A stretch of 16,214 bases of DNA from JBKJVQ01 sp046717125 (GCA_046717125.1 JBKJVQ010000290.1:1-16214); one strand, 5' to 3'. Shown: positions 1 to 9,514, numbered from the stretch's first letter. Translations and numbers: made by a program. Notes: generated by a model not told the origin, from the sequence alone.

Positions 1-1
1 C

Positions 2-47
2 ACCTCTCCCCGGCGGGGAGAGGTCGGCCCGAAGGGCCCGGTGAGGG
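2..47. repeat. REP-like palindromic repeat upstream of dnaG
   Basis: A perfect 10-bp stem (2-11 with 15-24, loop GGC) is followed by a second hairpin (26-30 with 34-38, loop GAA) and a GGTGAGGGGG tail. Paired GC-rich stems of this style, with the tail, are familiar as dispersed intergenic repeats in Bradyrhizobium-like genomes; that is recollection, not a search. It could also act as a transcription stop for whatever lies upstream of the window, but there is no T-run. No second full copy was seen in this window. Confidence 0.6.
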
Positions 48-133
48 GGATCCCCTGTCGCCTACGCATGGGCATAAGCGGGAAAACGCAGGTGTGAGTA
101 CATCGCGCGTGCGAATCATCCCGTAATTAGCCC

Positions 134-2050
134 ATGCGATTTAACCCCCAGCTCCTTGACGAAATCCGCGCGCGCCTGCCGGTGTCGCAAGTCGTGGGCA
201 AGCGCGTGCCGCTCAAGCGTCAGGGGCGCGAGATGGCGGGCCTCAGCCCATTTAAGGCCGAGAAAACGCCGTCCTTTTTCGTGAACGACACCAAGGGCTT
301 CTACCATTGCTTCGCGAGCGGCGAGCACGGGGACATCTTCACCTTTTTGATGAAGACCGAGGGGCTGGCCTTTCCCGAAGCCGTCGAGCGCCTCGCGGCC
401 GAGGCAGGCGTCGCGCTGCCCGCCGCCACCGCATCGGACCACGAGGCCGCGAGCCGGTACGAACGGCTGCGCCTCGTCATGGCGTCGGCCGACGACTTCT
501 TCCGCCGCCAGCTTGCGAACAACAACGGCCAAGGCGCGCGCGACTATCTCGACCGGCGCGGCGTCGATCCGGCGATGCGCGAACGCTTCGGCCTCGGCTT
601 CGCGCCGGCCGACCGGCACGCGCTGAAATCGCATCTCGCCAATGCCGGCTTCACCCAAGACGAGATGATCGAGGCGGGCCTTCTGATCGCGGGCGACGAC
701 ATTCCCGTCTCCTACGACCGGTTCCGCAACCGGCTGATGTTCCCGATCCGCGACCCGCGCGGCCGCACGATCGCATTCGGAGGCAGGGCGCTCGATCCGG
801 ATGCAAACGCGAAATATCTCAATTCGCCGGAGACGCCCCTCTTTCACAAGGGCGCGACCCTTTACAATGCCGATCTCGCGCGGGGAGCCGCGCATGACAG
901 CGAACAGATTGTCGTGGTGGAAGGCTATATGGACGTGATCGCGGCCGCCTCGGCCGGGGTCGGCGAGACGGTCGCGCCGCTCGGCACCGCGCTGACCACC
1001 GAGCAGATGAAGCTCCTGTGGCGGCTGGCCGACGAACCGATCCTCTGCTTCGACGGCGACGAGGCGGGACAACGCGCCGCATCGCGCGCGATCGAGGTAG
1101 CGCTGCCGCTCCTGTCCCCCGGCAAGAGTCTGCGCTTCGCATTCATGCCGCCCGGCCTCGACCCGGACGATTTGATCCGCGCGCAGGGCGCGCCTGCGTT
1201 CGCGGATGCGTTGGGCCGCGCCCGGCCTCTGGCCGAAATCCTCTGGTCGCGCGAGGTCGCGGCGGGGCCGCTGGATACGCCGGAACGCCGCGCGGCGTTC
1301 GAGCAGCGGCTGGCGGCGCTAATCCATTCCATCGCCGACACCCATGTGCAGCGGCATTACCGCGCCGACCTGCGAGCCCGCGTGACCGCGCTGTGGCGGC
1401 CGCCGGAGCGCAACCCGCCCCCGTTCGAACGCAAGCGCACCCCGGCAAGCGGCCGGCGGCAATCGCGCGACTTCAAGCCGCAGCGCGAGGAGGCGAGCGA
1501 CAGTCTGCTGCGATCCGGCATCGTGGTCGGCTCGCGCGGCTTCATCCATCCGCGCGAGGCGCTGATCGCGCTGACCCTCATCAATCATCCGTTTCTGGCG
1601 GAAGACCACCCCGACGATGTCGCGCGCCTGGCGTTCGAAAGCGCCGGACTTTCGGCCCTCACAGACGCCGTTCTGGAGGCCGCTGCGACGGAAAACGCGC
1701 TTGACTCCCAAGGCTTGCGTCATCACTTAAACGCAAGAGCGCTCGGCGGCGTGGTAAAATCCGTCGAATCGGCGCTGCGTCATCGTTGCGATGGCTTCGC
1801 ACAGCCGGGCGCGGATCGCGCTACGGTCGAAGCCGGTTGGCGTCATGTGACGACGCTGCACCGCGCATCTTACGAATTGAAGCGGGAACTCGAAGCTGCC
1901 GAAAGGGCGTTTCAATCCGAGCAGAGCGCCGAGTCGTATGAACGACTGGAATCGGCGCGGCTACAGCTCCTGGCGATTGAGGGGCCCGAGGCGAGGGAGA
2001 CCGAAGAACGTCCGCTGACCGGCCGATTGGCCGGACGGGTTCGTTCTTAA
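134..2050 (+). CDS. dnaG: DNA primase DnaG with degenerate zinc-binding motif
   Basis: DnaG makes the RNA primers for replication and works with the replicative helicase DnaB. The 638-residue product has the family's order: an N-terminal CHC2-type domain (about 1-100), the RNA polymerase core with a Toprim fold, and a C-terminal helicase-binding region (about 470-638). Toprim motifs are intact: VVVEGYMDV with the catalytic Glu at 263, and FDGDEAG with Asp 307 and Asp 309. Residues 36-66 align well with the zinc-binding core, but the CxxH...CxxC ligands read Ser38, Lys41, Cys59, Ser62, so three of four are missing. I recall similar degeneration in Bradyrhizobium-type primases; it is not a frameshift because flanking residues are conserved. 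The start MRFNPQLLDEIRARLP matches family N-termini; no clear Shine-Dalgarno precedes it. rpoD follows on the same strand after 119 bases, the classic macromolecular-synthesis order. Confidence 0.97.
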   Translation: MRFNPQLLDEIRARLPVSQVVGKRVPLKRQGREMAGLSPFKAEKTPSFFVNDTKGFYHCFASGEHGDIFTFLMKTEGLAFPEAVERLAAEAGVALPAATASDHEAASRYERLRLVMASADDFFRRQLANNNGQGARDYLDRRGVDPAMRERFGLGFAPADRHALKSHLANAGFTQDEMIEAGLLIAGDDIPVSYDRFRNRLMFPIRDPRGRTIAFGGRALDPDANAKYLNSPETPLFHKGATLYNADLARGAAHDSEQIVVVEGYMDVIAAASAGVGETVAPLGTALTTEQMKLLWRLADEPILCFDGDEAGQRAASRAIEVALPLLSPGKSLRFAFMPPGLDPDDLIRAQGAPAFADALGRARPLAEILWSREVAAGPLDTPERRAAFEQRLAALIHSIADTHVQRHYRADLRARVTALWRPPERNPPPFERKRTPASGRRQSRDFKPQREEASDSLLRSGIVVGSRGFIHPREALIALTLINHPFLAEDHPDDVARLAFESAGLSALTDAVLEAAATENALDSQGLRHHLNARALGGVVKSVESALRHRCDGFAQPGADRATVEAGWRHVTTLHRASYELKRELEAAERAFQSEQSAESYERLESARLQLLAIEGPEARETEERPLTGRLAGRVRS

Positions 2051-2169
2051 CCTTAAATCCGACTTAACGGTCCTCGCTGCTTAGTGTTGTTTCGACGTGC
2101 GCCGGGCGCGCGTCACGCGCCTTGGCCGTCGCCGCATCGTCGGCTGGCGCCGCCCATACAGGAATGTCC

Positions 2170-4193
<2,024 letters not shown>

Positions 4194-4209
4194 CGTCTGT
4201 CGGGCGTTA

Positions 4210-4253
4210 TCCCGGATCGCGCACGCCCTAAAGTCGTGTCGCGAGATCCGGGA
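4210..4253. repeat. Inverted repeat after rpoD (possible terminator or palindromic element)
   Basis: TCCCGGATC (4210-4218) is perfectly complementary to GATCCGGGA (4245-4253), with a 26-base loop in which GCG 4219-4221 can also pair with CGC 4240-4242. It starts 16 bases after the rpoD stop, so it may end rpoD transcripts, although no T-run follows. Equally it may be a relic of a dispersed rhizobial palindrome. Confidence 0.45.
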
Positions 4254-4350
4254 CCCGGCGTGAGAGTCGGTCGGCCTCATTCCCGAGAAATGATTCCGAC
4301 AATCGCCTGGTTCTACGGCATCGCGATTCAGAAGCGCGACCATCGTACGG

Positions 4351-4379
4351 CTTGCCCTTTAACCTTCGCCATCCTACCT
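4351..4379 (+). promoter_or_regulatory. Candidate housekeeping promoter of trxB
   Basis: CTTGCC (4351-4356) and CTACCT (4374-4379) are separated by exactly 17 bases and resemble the alphaproteobacterial sigma-70 pattern CTTGAC-N17-CTATAT. The predicted transcript would start near 4386, giving a leader of about 23 bases before the trxB ATG. Assigned by eye; no operator was recognised. Confidence 0.45.
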
Positions 4380-4408
4380 CTGCGCAACTGGGGGATGAGG
4401 ACGACGGC

Positions 4409-5368
4409 ATGACGACGCGCCACGCAAAGGTATTGATCCTGGGCTCGGGACCGGCGGGCTACACCGCCGCGATCTACGCCGCCCGCGCCATGCTGGAGCC
4501 CGTGCTGATTCAAGGCGTGCAGCCGGGCGGCCAACTCACGATCACGACCGATGTCGAGAACTATCCGGGCTTCGCCGAGCCCATCCAAGGGCCTTGGCTC
4601 ATGGAGCAGATGGAGGCTCAGGCTAGGAATGTCGGCACGGAGATCATCTTCGACCACATCGTCGAGGTGGACCTAAGGCAGCGTCCCTTTAGGCTGAAGG
4701 GCGACAGCGGACAGGCGTATACAAGCGACGTGCTGATCATATGCACTGGCGCGCAGGCGCGCTGGCTGGGGCTCCCGTCGGAGGAGAAATTCAAGGGCTA
4801 TGGCGTGTCCGCCTGCGCGACCTGCGACGGCTTCTTCTACAAGGGCAAGCGGGTGATCGTGATCGGCGGCGGCAATACCGCAGTCGAAGAAGCACTGTTC
4901 CTCACCAATTTCGCAGAGAAGGTGACTCTCGTGCACCGGCGCGACCGGCTTCGCGCCGAGCGCATCCTGCAGGACCGGCTGTTCAAAAATCCCAAGATTG
5001 ATGTGGTTTGGAACACGGCGCTGGAAGAGGTTCTTGGCAAGGACGACCCGCGCAGTGTGACAAGTGCAAAACTGCGCAATCTCGACTCCGGCGAGTTGCG
5101 CGAAAAGCCGATCGACGGCGTATTCGTTGCAATCGGTCACGTGCCGGCGACCGAGCTGTTCAAAGGCCAGCTCGAAATGAAGGATTCCGGTTATCTCATC
5201 ACGGCGCCGGATTCGACGGCGACCGGCGTTCCGGGCGTCTATGCGGCGGGCGACGTGACTGACGACGTTTTCCGTCAGGCAGTTACCGCCGCCGGCCTCG
5301 GCTGCATGGCGGCGCTTGAGGCTGAGGAATATCTCGCTTCGATCGAGCTTGCCGAGGCTGCCGAGTAA
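4409..5368 (+). CDS. trxB: Thioredoxin-disulfide reductase
   Basis: Cytoplasmic FAD enzyme that passes electrons from NADPH to thioredoxin. The 319-residue product has the low-molecular-weight TrxB layout: an N-terminal FAD site (LGSGPAGY, Gly12/14/17), the redox pair Cys136-Ala-Thr-Cys139 inside the NADPH domain, the NADPH-binding GGGNTA (153-158) with HRRDRLRA (176-183) whose arginines select the 2'-phosphate, and a C-terminal FAD motif PGVYAAGDV. All key residues are present and the length is typical. I chose ATG 4409 over an in-frame start at 4352 because homology begins at MTTRHAKVLILGSGPAGY, a TGAGG site lies 8 bases upstream, and the candidate promoter overlaps the longer version. It stands alone: the next protein gene is on the opposite strand, and a structured RNA-like region follows. 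Confidence 0.97.
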   Translation: MTTRHAKVLILGSGPAGYTAAIYAARAMLEPVLIQGVQPGGQLTITTDVENYPGFAEPIQGPWLMEQMEAQARNVGTEIIFDHIVEVDLRQRPFRLKGDSGQAYTSDVLIICTGAQARWLGLPSEEKFKGYGVSACATCDGFFYKGKRVIVIGGGNTAVEEALFLTNFAEKVTLVHRRDRLRAERILQDRLFKNPKIDVVWNTALEEVLGKDDPRSVTSAKLRNLDSGELREKPIDGVFVAIGHVPATELFKGQLEMKDSGYLITAPDSTATGVPGVYAAGDVTDDVFRQAVTAAGLGCMAALEAEEYLASIELAEAAE

Positions 5369-5430
5369 AGGTTCCCTTTGCATGAAGAATTATTTATCGA
5401 TGGGACTCACCCGTTTGTGATCTCACGGGG

Positions 5431-5458
5431 TTGCATCTACCCGTCGACTTGTCCATAT
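5431..5458 (+). promoter_or_regulatory. Candidate promoter of the trxB-downstream small RNA
   Basis: TTGCAT (5431-5436) and CCATAT (5453-5458) are spaced by 16 bases and resemble a sigma-70 promoter with an alphaproteobacterial CTATAT-like -10 box. Transcription would begin near 5465-5467, just before the first hairpin of the RNA. The match is moderate. A 5-bp stem (5410-5414 with 5425-5429) lies just upstream. The RNA could instead be processed from the trxB 3' end. Confidence 0.35.
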
Positions 5459-5465
5459 CTTGTTC

Positions 5466-5609
5466 AACTGCGAGAGCAGCAGAAGGACGATTTCCCCCCA
5501 ATCGCCTTCTTCCCCGCCGGCAGCTTCGGCTGCCGGTCGGTTGCGCTCTTCCCCCCCGAGCGCAGCCACACGAGAGCCGGTTCGACTTTGTCGAACCGGC
5601 TCTTTTTTT
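5466..5609 (+). ncRNA. Candidate small regulatory RNA with C-rich hairpin loops
   Basis: About 144 bases of dense, ordered secondary structure with no convincing protein frame. From 5' to 3': CUGC/GCAG with a GAGA tetraloop (5468-5479); CGAUU/AAUCG with loop UCCCCCC (5488-5504); a pyrimidine linker (5505-5515, with CUUCUUCCCC); CCGGCAGC/GCUGCCGG closed by a UUCG tetraloop (5517-5536); a 10-bp stem 5539-5548/5558-5567 (one G-U pair) with loop UUCCCCCCC; then an intrinsic terminator (5573-5609). Exposed C/U-rich loops are how several alphaproteobacterial trans-acting RNAs (for example the alpha-r14/NfeR type) pair with Shine-Dalgarno regions of target mRNAs. That role is an inference from the loops, and I do not recognise the RNA as a named family. 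The 5' end is uncertain; the 3' end is well defined. Confidence 0.6.
5573..5609 (+). terminator. Strong rho-independent terminator
   Basis: A perfect 13-bp stem (5573-5585 with 5591-5603, extendable by C5586-G5590 to a UUU loop) is followed directly by seven T residues (5603-5609). There is no T-run on the opposite side, so it works on the + strand only. It lies 205 bases after trxB, far for a simple trxB terminator, which fits a separate RNA gene in between. Confidence 0.92.
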
Positions 5610-5655
5610 GTTGTGCGATGGGTGCGTGTAAAAGCGCGGGCGTTCGCGCGGCCGC

Positions 5656-6180
5656 CTAGGCCTTCGGAGCGGCGGGCTCAGTCGCGCCGGGGACGAAGTT
5701 CATGGCGATGCCGTTCATGCAGTAGCGTAGGCCAGTCGGCGGGGGGCCGTCTTCGAACACATGCCCAAGATGACCGCCGCAGCGGCGGCAATGCACTTCC
5801 GTCCGTGTCGTGAACAGCGTGTTATCCGGCTTCGTGCCGATGGCGTTATCGAGCGGCGTGTGAAAGCTGGGCCAGCCCGTCTTGCTGTCGTACTTCGTCT
5901 TCGACGAAAAAAGCGGCAGCGCGCATCCGGCGCACGCGAAAATTCCCTCGCGCTTCTCCCTGTCGAGCGGGCTCGATCCGGCGCGTTCGGTGCCATGCTC
6001 GCGCAGCACGTAGAACTGCTCATTCGAGAGCCGCTTCTTCCACTCGGCCTCGCTCAGGTCTATCTCGAATTTCTTCTCTGAAGGGGCGGCCTGCACGGCC
6101 TCGCGGGTGCCGAGCCAGCGCGCGGCGAAAAGGCCGCCGAGCGCCCCCAAGCCGCCGAGCAGCATGTTTCGTCGCGTCAT
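5656..6180 (-). CDS. msrB: Tat-exported peptide-methionine (R)-S-oxide reductase
   Basis: MsrB reduces methionine-R-sulfoxide in oxidised proteins. The 174-residue product begins with a twin-arginine signal (TRRNMLL, hydrophobic stretch about 7-20, AxA-like site near 29-32), so the mature enzyme should act in the periplasm or at the membrane. The SelR domain is complete: zinc-site cysteines 83, 86, 131 and 134 (CAGC, CRRC), GWPSFH (102-107), GGHLGHVFEDGP, and the catalytic Cys154 in RYCMN. These are the only cysteines, so no obvious resolving cysteine exists and an external reductant is implied. The start at 6180 is preceded by GGAGG at 9 bases and immediately gives the Tat motif; the open frame continues upstream to 6450 but that part is repeat-containing and is not taken as coding. 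It converges with trxB and the small RNA. Confidence 0.94.
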   Translation of the reverse strand: MTRRNMLLGGLGALGGLFAARWLGTREAVQAAPSEKKFEIDLSEAEWKKRLSNEQFYVLREHGTERAGSSPLDREKREGIFACAGCALPLFSSKTKYDSKTGWPSFHTPLDNAIGTKPDNTLFTTRTEVHCRRCGGHLGHVFEDGPPPTGLRYCMNGIAMNFVPGATEPAAPKA

Positions 6181-6216
6181 GTAGTGGTTCCTCCGGGTAG
6201 TGTTGTTCTGCCCAAG

Positions 6217-6244
6217 ATGTAGGAACGCCGCCGACTCTTCGCAA
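6217..6244 (-). promoter_or_regulatory. Candidate promoter of msrB
   Basis: Read on the - strand, TTGCGA (6244-6239) and CTACAT (6222-6217) are 16 bases apart. The -10 box matches the alphaproteobacterial CTATAT at five of six positions. The start would fall near 6210, about 30 bases before the msrB ATG. Assigned by eye only. Confidence 0.35.
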
Positions 6245-6276
6245 AACAAGCTGCGGTGATGGACGATACTCTCTCG

Positions 6277-6365
6277 TCGTTCGGCGAACGCCGGAATCCA
6301 GCAGGCTCTCCCCTCCGATAAAAGGTGACACAACATGCACCGCCCCGGCTTTCGCCGGCGTGAAC
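6277..6365. repeat. Pair of inverted REP-like palindromic units
   Basis: Two hairpin-forming units lie head to head in the msrB/EF-G-like gap. One has CGGC/GCCG at 6282-6293 followed by GAATCCAGC. The other has CCGGC/GCCGG at 6345-6358, which on the reverse strand reads GCCGGCGAAAGCCGG. Both resemble the common rhizobial palindrome built on CCGGCGAAAGCCGGAATCC. The identification rests on recollection of that repeat. Otherwise the 6181-6430 gap shows only the msrB promoter candidate. Confidence 0.5.
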
Positions 6366-6430
6366 GAAGGAGACACTGCGTCATTGCAGATTTGCTCGCT
6401 TCGCTCACAGGACGACAGTGGTAGCCAACC

Positions 6431-8476
6431 TCAAGCCGCCCTGGAGGCATGCGCCGCCTTCACCTGGTCCGCCGCCTTGCCGACCAGCTCGGCCAGATGA
6501 TCGAACTTCGCCGTGAAACTACCGACTCCGGCGGTCGCGGAGCGCAGCTCGACGATAAGGTCCTGCATTTCGGATTCCGGCATATGCGCGCTGACGACGT
6601 CCCAGCCGGTCCATCCCGGCCGGCCGTCGAAACCGAGAATCTGCCCGCGCCGCGACGAGATGATGCCGTTGATGCGGGCGGTTGCGTCGGACGGCGTGAT
6701 GATCTCGACCGCCATGACGGGCTCTAGCAGCACGGGCGAACATTGCGGCATGCCTTCGGTCATCGCGATGCGCCCGGCGGTCCGAAACGCCATGTCGGAC
6801 GAATCGACCGAGTGATACGAGCCATCGGTCAGCGTGACGGCGACGTCGACCACGGGAAATCCGAGCGGCCCCGACGAAAGATAGTCGCGCACGCCGGACT
6901 CGACCGACGGAATGTAGTTCTTCGGCACGACCCCACCCGTGATCTTGTCGTTGAACCGGAATCCCTCCCCGGCGGGGAGCGGTGCGATGTCGATCACCAC
7001 ATCGCCGAACTGGCCATGTCCGCCGGATTGTTTCTTGTGCCGGCCGCGCACGGTCGTGCTCTTGCGAATCGTCTCCTTGTACGGCACCTGTCTTGAGCCG
7101 CGGTCAGCGTGCACCCCGTATTTCCGCTCCAGCCGCTCAAGCGCGATCCTGATTTGCATTTCGCCCTGCCCCCAGAGCGTCATCGCGCCCCCCTCGCCAT
7201 GGTCAAGGCGAAGCGAGGGATCGTCAGAGACCAGCTTGGCGACAGCGGCGGTCAGCTTGACCTCGTCCTTCTTCTCGCGCGCGGAGATCGCCACGCCGAA
7301 AACCGGCGCTGGCGGATCCGTCCTGGCGATGGCGGGCGCCTTCGACTTGTCGCCGGAAAGCGTGTCGCCGGTTTGCGCGGATTCAAGCTTGCCGAACGCG
7401 ACCGCGTCTCCGGGAACCGCCTCGCCGCGCTTCTGCGGCTCCTGCCCGTGCAGTGCGAAAATGCCGGTGACGCGTTCCTCGCCGGACGATCCCGACACAG
7501 TCTGTCCATCGGCGAAATTGCCGCGCAGGATGCGGACCAGGCTCAGCTTCCCGCCATGGCTGGTGTGGAACGTCTTCATGACGTGCGCGCAGGAAGAAGC
7601 GTTATCTACACCGAGGCGCCGAGCAGTCTCGTCCACGAACGGAGCTTCATGCCGCAAAGCCTTCAGCAGACGGAATATTCCGTTGCCGTTCTCGGCCGAT
7701 CCGAACAGTACCGGGCAGATCTGGACCTCGCGCAGCTCGCGCCTCAGATCGTCGAAGACAAGATCGCGCGGCGGAGTCACGTCCTCCAGCAACTGCTCCA
7801 TCAGGCCGTCGTCGTAATCGGCAAGTTTCTCCAGCATTGAGAAGCGCGCTTCGGACTCGCGCGCCGTCAGATCCTGCGGAATGTCGATGACCTCGCTCGC
7901 GGCATGCTTGCGGTAGACGAAGGCGCGCTCGAGCGCGAGGTCGATGAAACCGGTGACGGCGTCGTTTTCCCAGATCGGAATCTGCCGCAGCACAAGCGGC
8001 CGGCCGCTGGCGGGCTGCAGCATGGGCACGATATCGCGCACGCGCGCCTCGGCCTTGTCGATCTTGTTGATGAAGAGGAAGTGGGGAATGCCGCGATCCT
8101 CGAGCTGCTTCAGCGTGAGTTGCAGCGCCGGTACCTTTTTCTCGTCGGCCTCGCACACCACTATGGCGGCGTCGCACGATGCAACGGCGGCCGCGCCTTC
8201 GAAGCACATCTCGATCGAGCCGGGACAATCGATGAAGGTGAAGCGGTCGCCGAGAAAATCGATGGAAGCAACGTTGATTTCGACGCTCATCTGATGGGCG
8301 CGGGCCTCCTCAGAGGAATCACCGACACTGTTGCCGGATGCGACCGAACCCTGGCGCGAGATCGCGCCGGTGCGCGCGAGGATGGATTCGAGCAGAGTCG
8401 TCTTTCCGCTCAAATAGGGTCCGACCAGTGCGATGCAGCGGGGGCTGCGGCCTGACTGGCCCAGCGATGTGCCCAT
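6431..8476 (-). CDS. EF-G-like translational GTPase homologue (EF-G2 type)
   Basis: A 681-residue protein with the full multi-domain layout of elongation factor G, though clearly not the canonical fusA product. G domain: P-loop GPYLSGKT (19-26), G3 DCPGS (83-87), G4 NKID (137-140). Domain II lies around 290-380, domain IV carries KKQSGGHGQFGDVVIDI, and domain V is C-terminal. Two GTPase positions deviate. The G2 region reads HQMSVEIN, with Ser where EF-G has its switch-I Thr (RGIT). G3 has Ser87 in place of the catalytic His of DxPGH. Such changes mark the EF-G-like/EF-G2 group, whose cellular role is poorly understood and whose GTP turnover may be weak. The start is clear: AGGAGGAGG lies just upstream of ATG 8476. 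It is divergent from a streptomycin-kinase-like gene and about 250 bases upstream of msrB. Confidence 0.9.
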   Translation of the reverse strand: MGTSLGQSGRSPRCIALVGPYLSGKTTLLESILARTGAISRQGSVASGNSVGDSSEEARAHQMSVEINVASIDFLGDRFTFIDCPGSIEMCFEGAAAVASCDAAIVVCEADEKKVPALQLTLKQLEDRGIPHFLFINKIDKAEARVRDIVPMLQPASGRPLVLRQIPIWENDAVTGFIDLALERAFVYRKHAASEVIDIPQDLTARESEARFSMLEKLADYDDGLMEQLLEDVTPPRDLVFDDLRRELREVQICPVLFGSAENGNGIFRLLKALRHEAPFVDETARRLGVDNASSCAHVMKTFHTSHGGKLSLVRILRGNFADGQTVSGSSGEERVTGIFALHGQEPQKRGEAVPGDAVAFGKLESAQTGDTLSGDKSKAPAIARTDPPAPVFGVAISAREKKDEVKLTAAVAKLVSDDPSLRLDHGEGGAMTLWGQGEMQIRIALERLERKYGVHADRGSRQVPYKETIRKSTTVRGRHKKQSGGHGQFGDVVIDIAPLPAGEGFRFNDKITGGVVPKNYIPSVESGVRDYLSSGPLGFPVVDVAVTLTDGSYHSVDSSDMAFRTAGRIAMTEGMPQCSPVLLEPVMAVEIITPSDATARINGIISSRRGQILGFDGRPGWTGWDVVSAHMPESEMQDLIVELRSATAGVGSFTAKFDHLAELVGKAADQVKAAHASRAA

Positions 8477-8629
8477 TTCCTCCTCCTGCGATTGTGTTGG
8501 CTAAGGGTCGCGGTGGCGTCTCCTGCGGCCGCCCCGAATCGCCTTGAACGCGATCAGCCGTGGTCTTGGCGGCCGGTCACATCGTGGCAAGCCGGCGGGA
8601 TGCTGACAAGGGAGCAAGCGAAGGAAGCA

Positions 8630-9514
8630 ATGCAGTTCGACGCCGAAACACATCAACGGATTGCGCAGCGCCTGAAGGACTGGGATCTTCAAATCGAGGG
8701 CGAGGTCCTGCGCACGCCGCATGCGGCGATCCTGTTCGTGTCCCGCGGCGATGAGAAGTTCGTGCTGAAATGCACGCCCAGAAATAGCGAAGAGGAGAAG
8801 GGATTTACGGCGCTGGCTTCATATCAGGGCGAAGGTGCGGCGCGTGTGCTCGCGATCGAGGATGGGTGTGGGCTGCTGGAGCGCGCCGTGCCGGGGACAC
8901 CGCTTTCCGATCTGGTTCGTGCTGATCGGGACGATGAGGCGACCGCGATCTGGTGCGATGTGGCGGAGAGATTGGCAGGGCGATCAGTGCTGGGCGGCGA
9001 TCCGGCCAAACGAAACTGGCCGACCGTCGAGGATTGGGGCTGCGGCTTTCGTCGATACCTATCCGGATCGCCTCACCCAGCCCTCACCCGCGATCTGGTC
9101 AACGAGGCAGATGTTCTGTACCGCGATCTCGCCGCATCGCAGCGAACACGCATGCTGCTCCATGCCGACCTGCACCATGACAACATCCTGTTCGACGAAG
9201 ATCGCGGCTGGCTTGCCATCGATCCCAAGGGTCTTATCGGCGAGTTCGCGTACGAGGCATGGGCCGTTCTGCACAATCCGCTGAGCGAGCAATCGCTCTA
9301 CACCGACCCCGCCATCCTCGACCGCCGCGTGGGGATCATCTGCGAACGGGTCGGATTCGAACGGCGGCGCGTCCTGGACTGGTGTGTCGCTCAGAGCGTG
9401 CTGTCGGCGCTCCAGCACATCGAGGATGGCGACGACGAGCGGTGCATCCGTGCGAACGCCGCCGTGGCGGAGGCCGCCAAACGACTCATTGCGAATCGAG
9501 GGGCAAACCATTGA
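8630..9514 (+). CDS. Aminoglycoside/hydroxyurea-type small-molecule kinase (APH(6)-like)
   Basis: A 294-residue protein kinase-like-fold enzyme resembling the streptomycin 6-kinase/hydroxyurea kinase family (PF04655 type). Visible parts: ATP-binding Lys47 in FVLKC of the N lobe, the Brenner motif LLHADLHHDN (176-185, catalytic Asp180), then GWLAIDPKGLIGE with metal-binding Asp198, the family's signature order. The substrate cannot be read from sequence; chromosomal members of this family often have no known resistance role, so I do not call it a resistance gene. Start: ATG 8630 has AAGGAA 5 bases upstream; an in-frame ATG at 8600 has a poorer site. It is transcribed away from the EF-G-like gene across a gap of about 150 bases, in which I found no clear promoter. 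Confidence 0.85.
   Translation: MQFDAETHQRIAQRLKDWDLQIEGEVLRTPHAAILFVSRGDEKFVLKCTPRNSEEEKGFTALASYQGEGAARVLAIEDGCGLLERAVPGTPLSDLVRADRDDEATAIWCDVAERLAGRSVLGGDPAKRNWPTVEDWGCGFRRYLSGSPHPALTRDLVNEADVLYRDLAASQRTRMLLHADLHHDNILFDEDRGWLAIDPKGLIGEFAYEAWAVLHNPLSEQSLYTDPAILDRRVGIICERVGFERRRVLDWCVAQSVLSALQHIEDGDDERCIRANAAVAEAAKRLIANRGANH

Noticed and set aside
116..1072. Long open frame on the - strand opposite dnaG
   Set aside because: It is the mirror of a high-GC coding sequence; its product is Arg/Ala/Val-rich with no recognisable domain, while the + strand encodes an unmistakable primase.
5378..5659. A 93-codon + strand frame across the trxB-msrB gap
   Set aside because: It runs straight through the small-RNA hairpins and the terminator, has no clear ribosome site, and its product resembles nothing known.
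6181..6450. N-terminal extension of the msrB frame
   Set aside because: It crosses palindromic repeats and a promoter candidate, and the Tat signal with a good ribosome site begins at 6180.
6962..6982. CTCCCCGGCGGGGAG palindrome resembling the repeat at position 2-24
   Set aside because: It encodes the APLPAGEGF segment of domain IV in the EF-G-like protein at a normal position, without the second hairpin, so it is probably coincidental coding sequence.
8492..8629. Upstream extension of the kinase-like gene to 8492
   Set aside because: The extra residues have no family similarity and the frame would start within the EF-G-like gene's leader; ATG 8630 has a better ribosome site.
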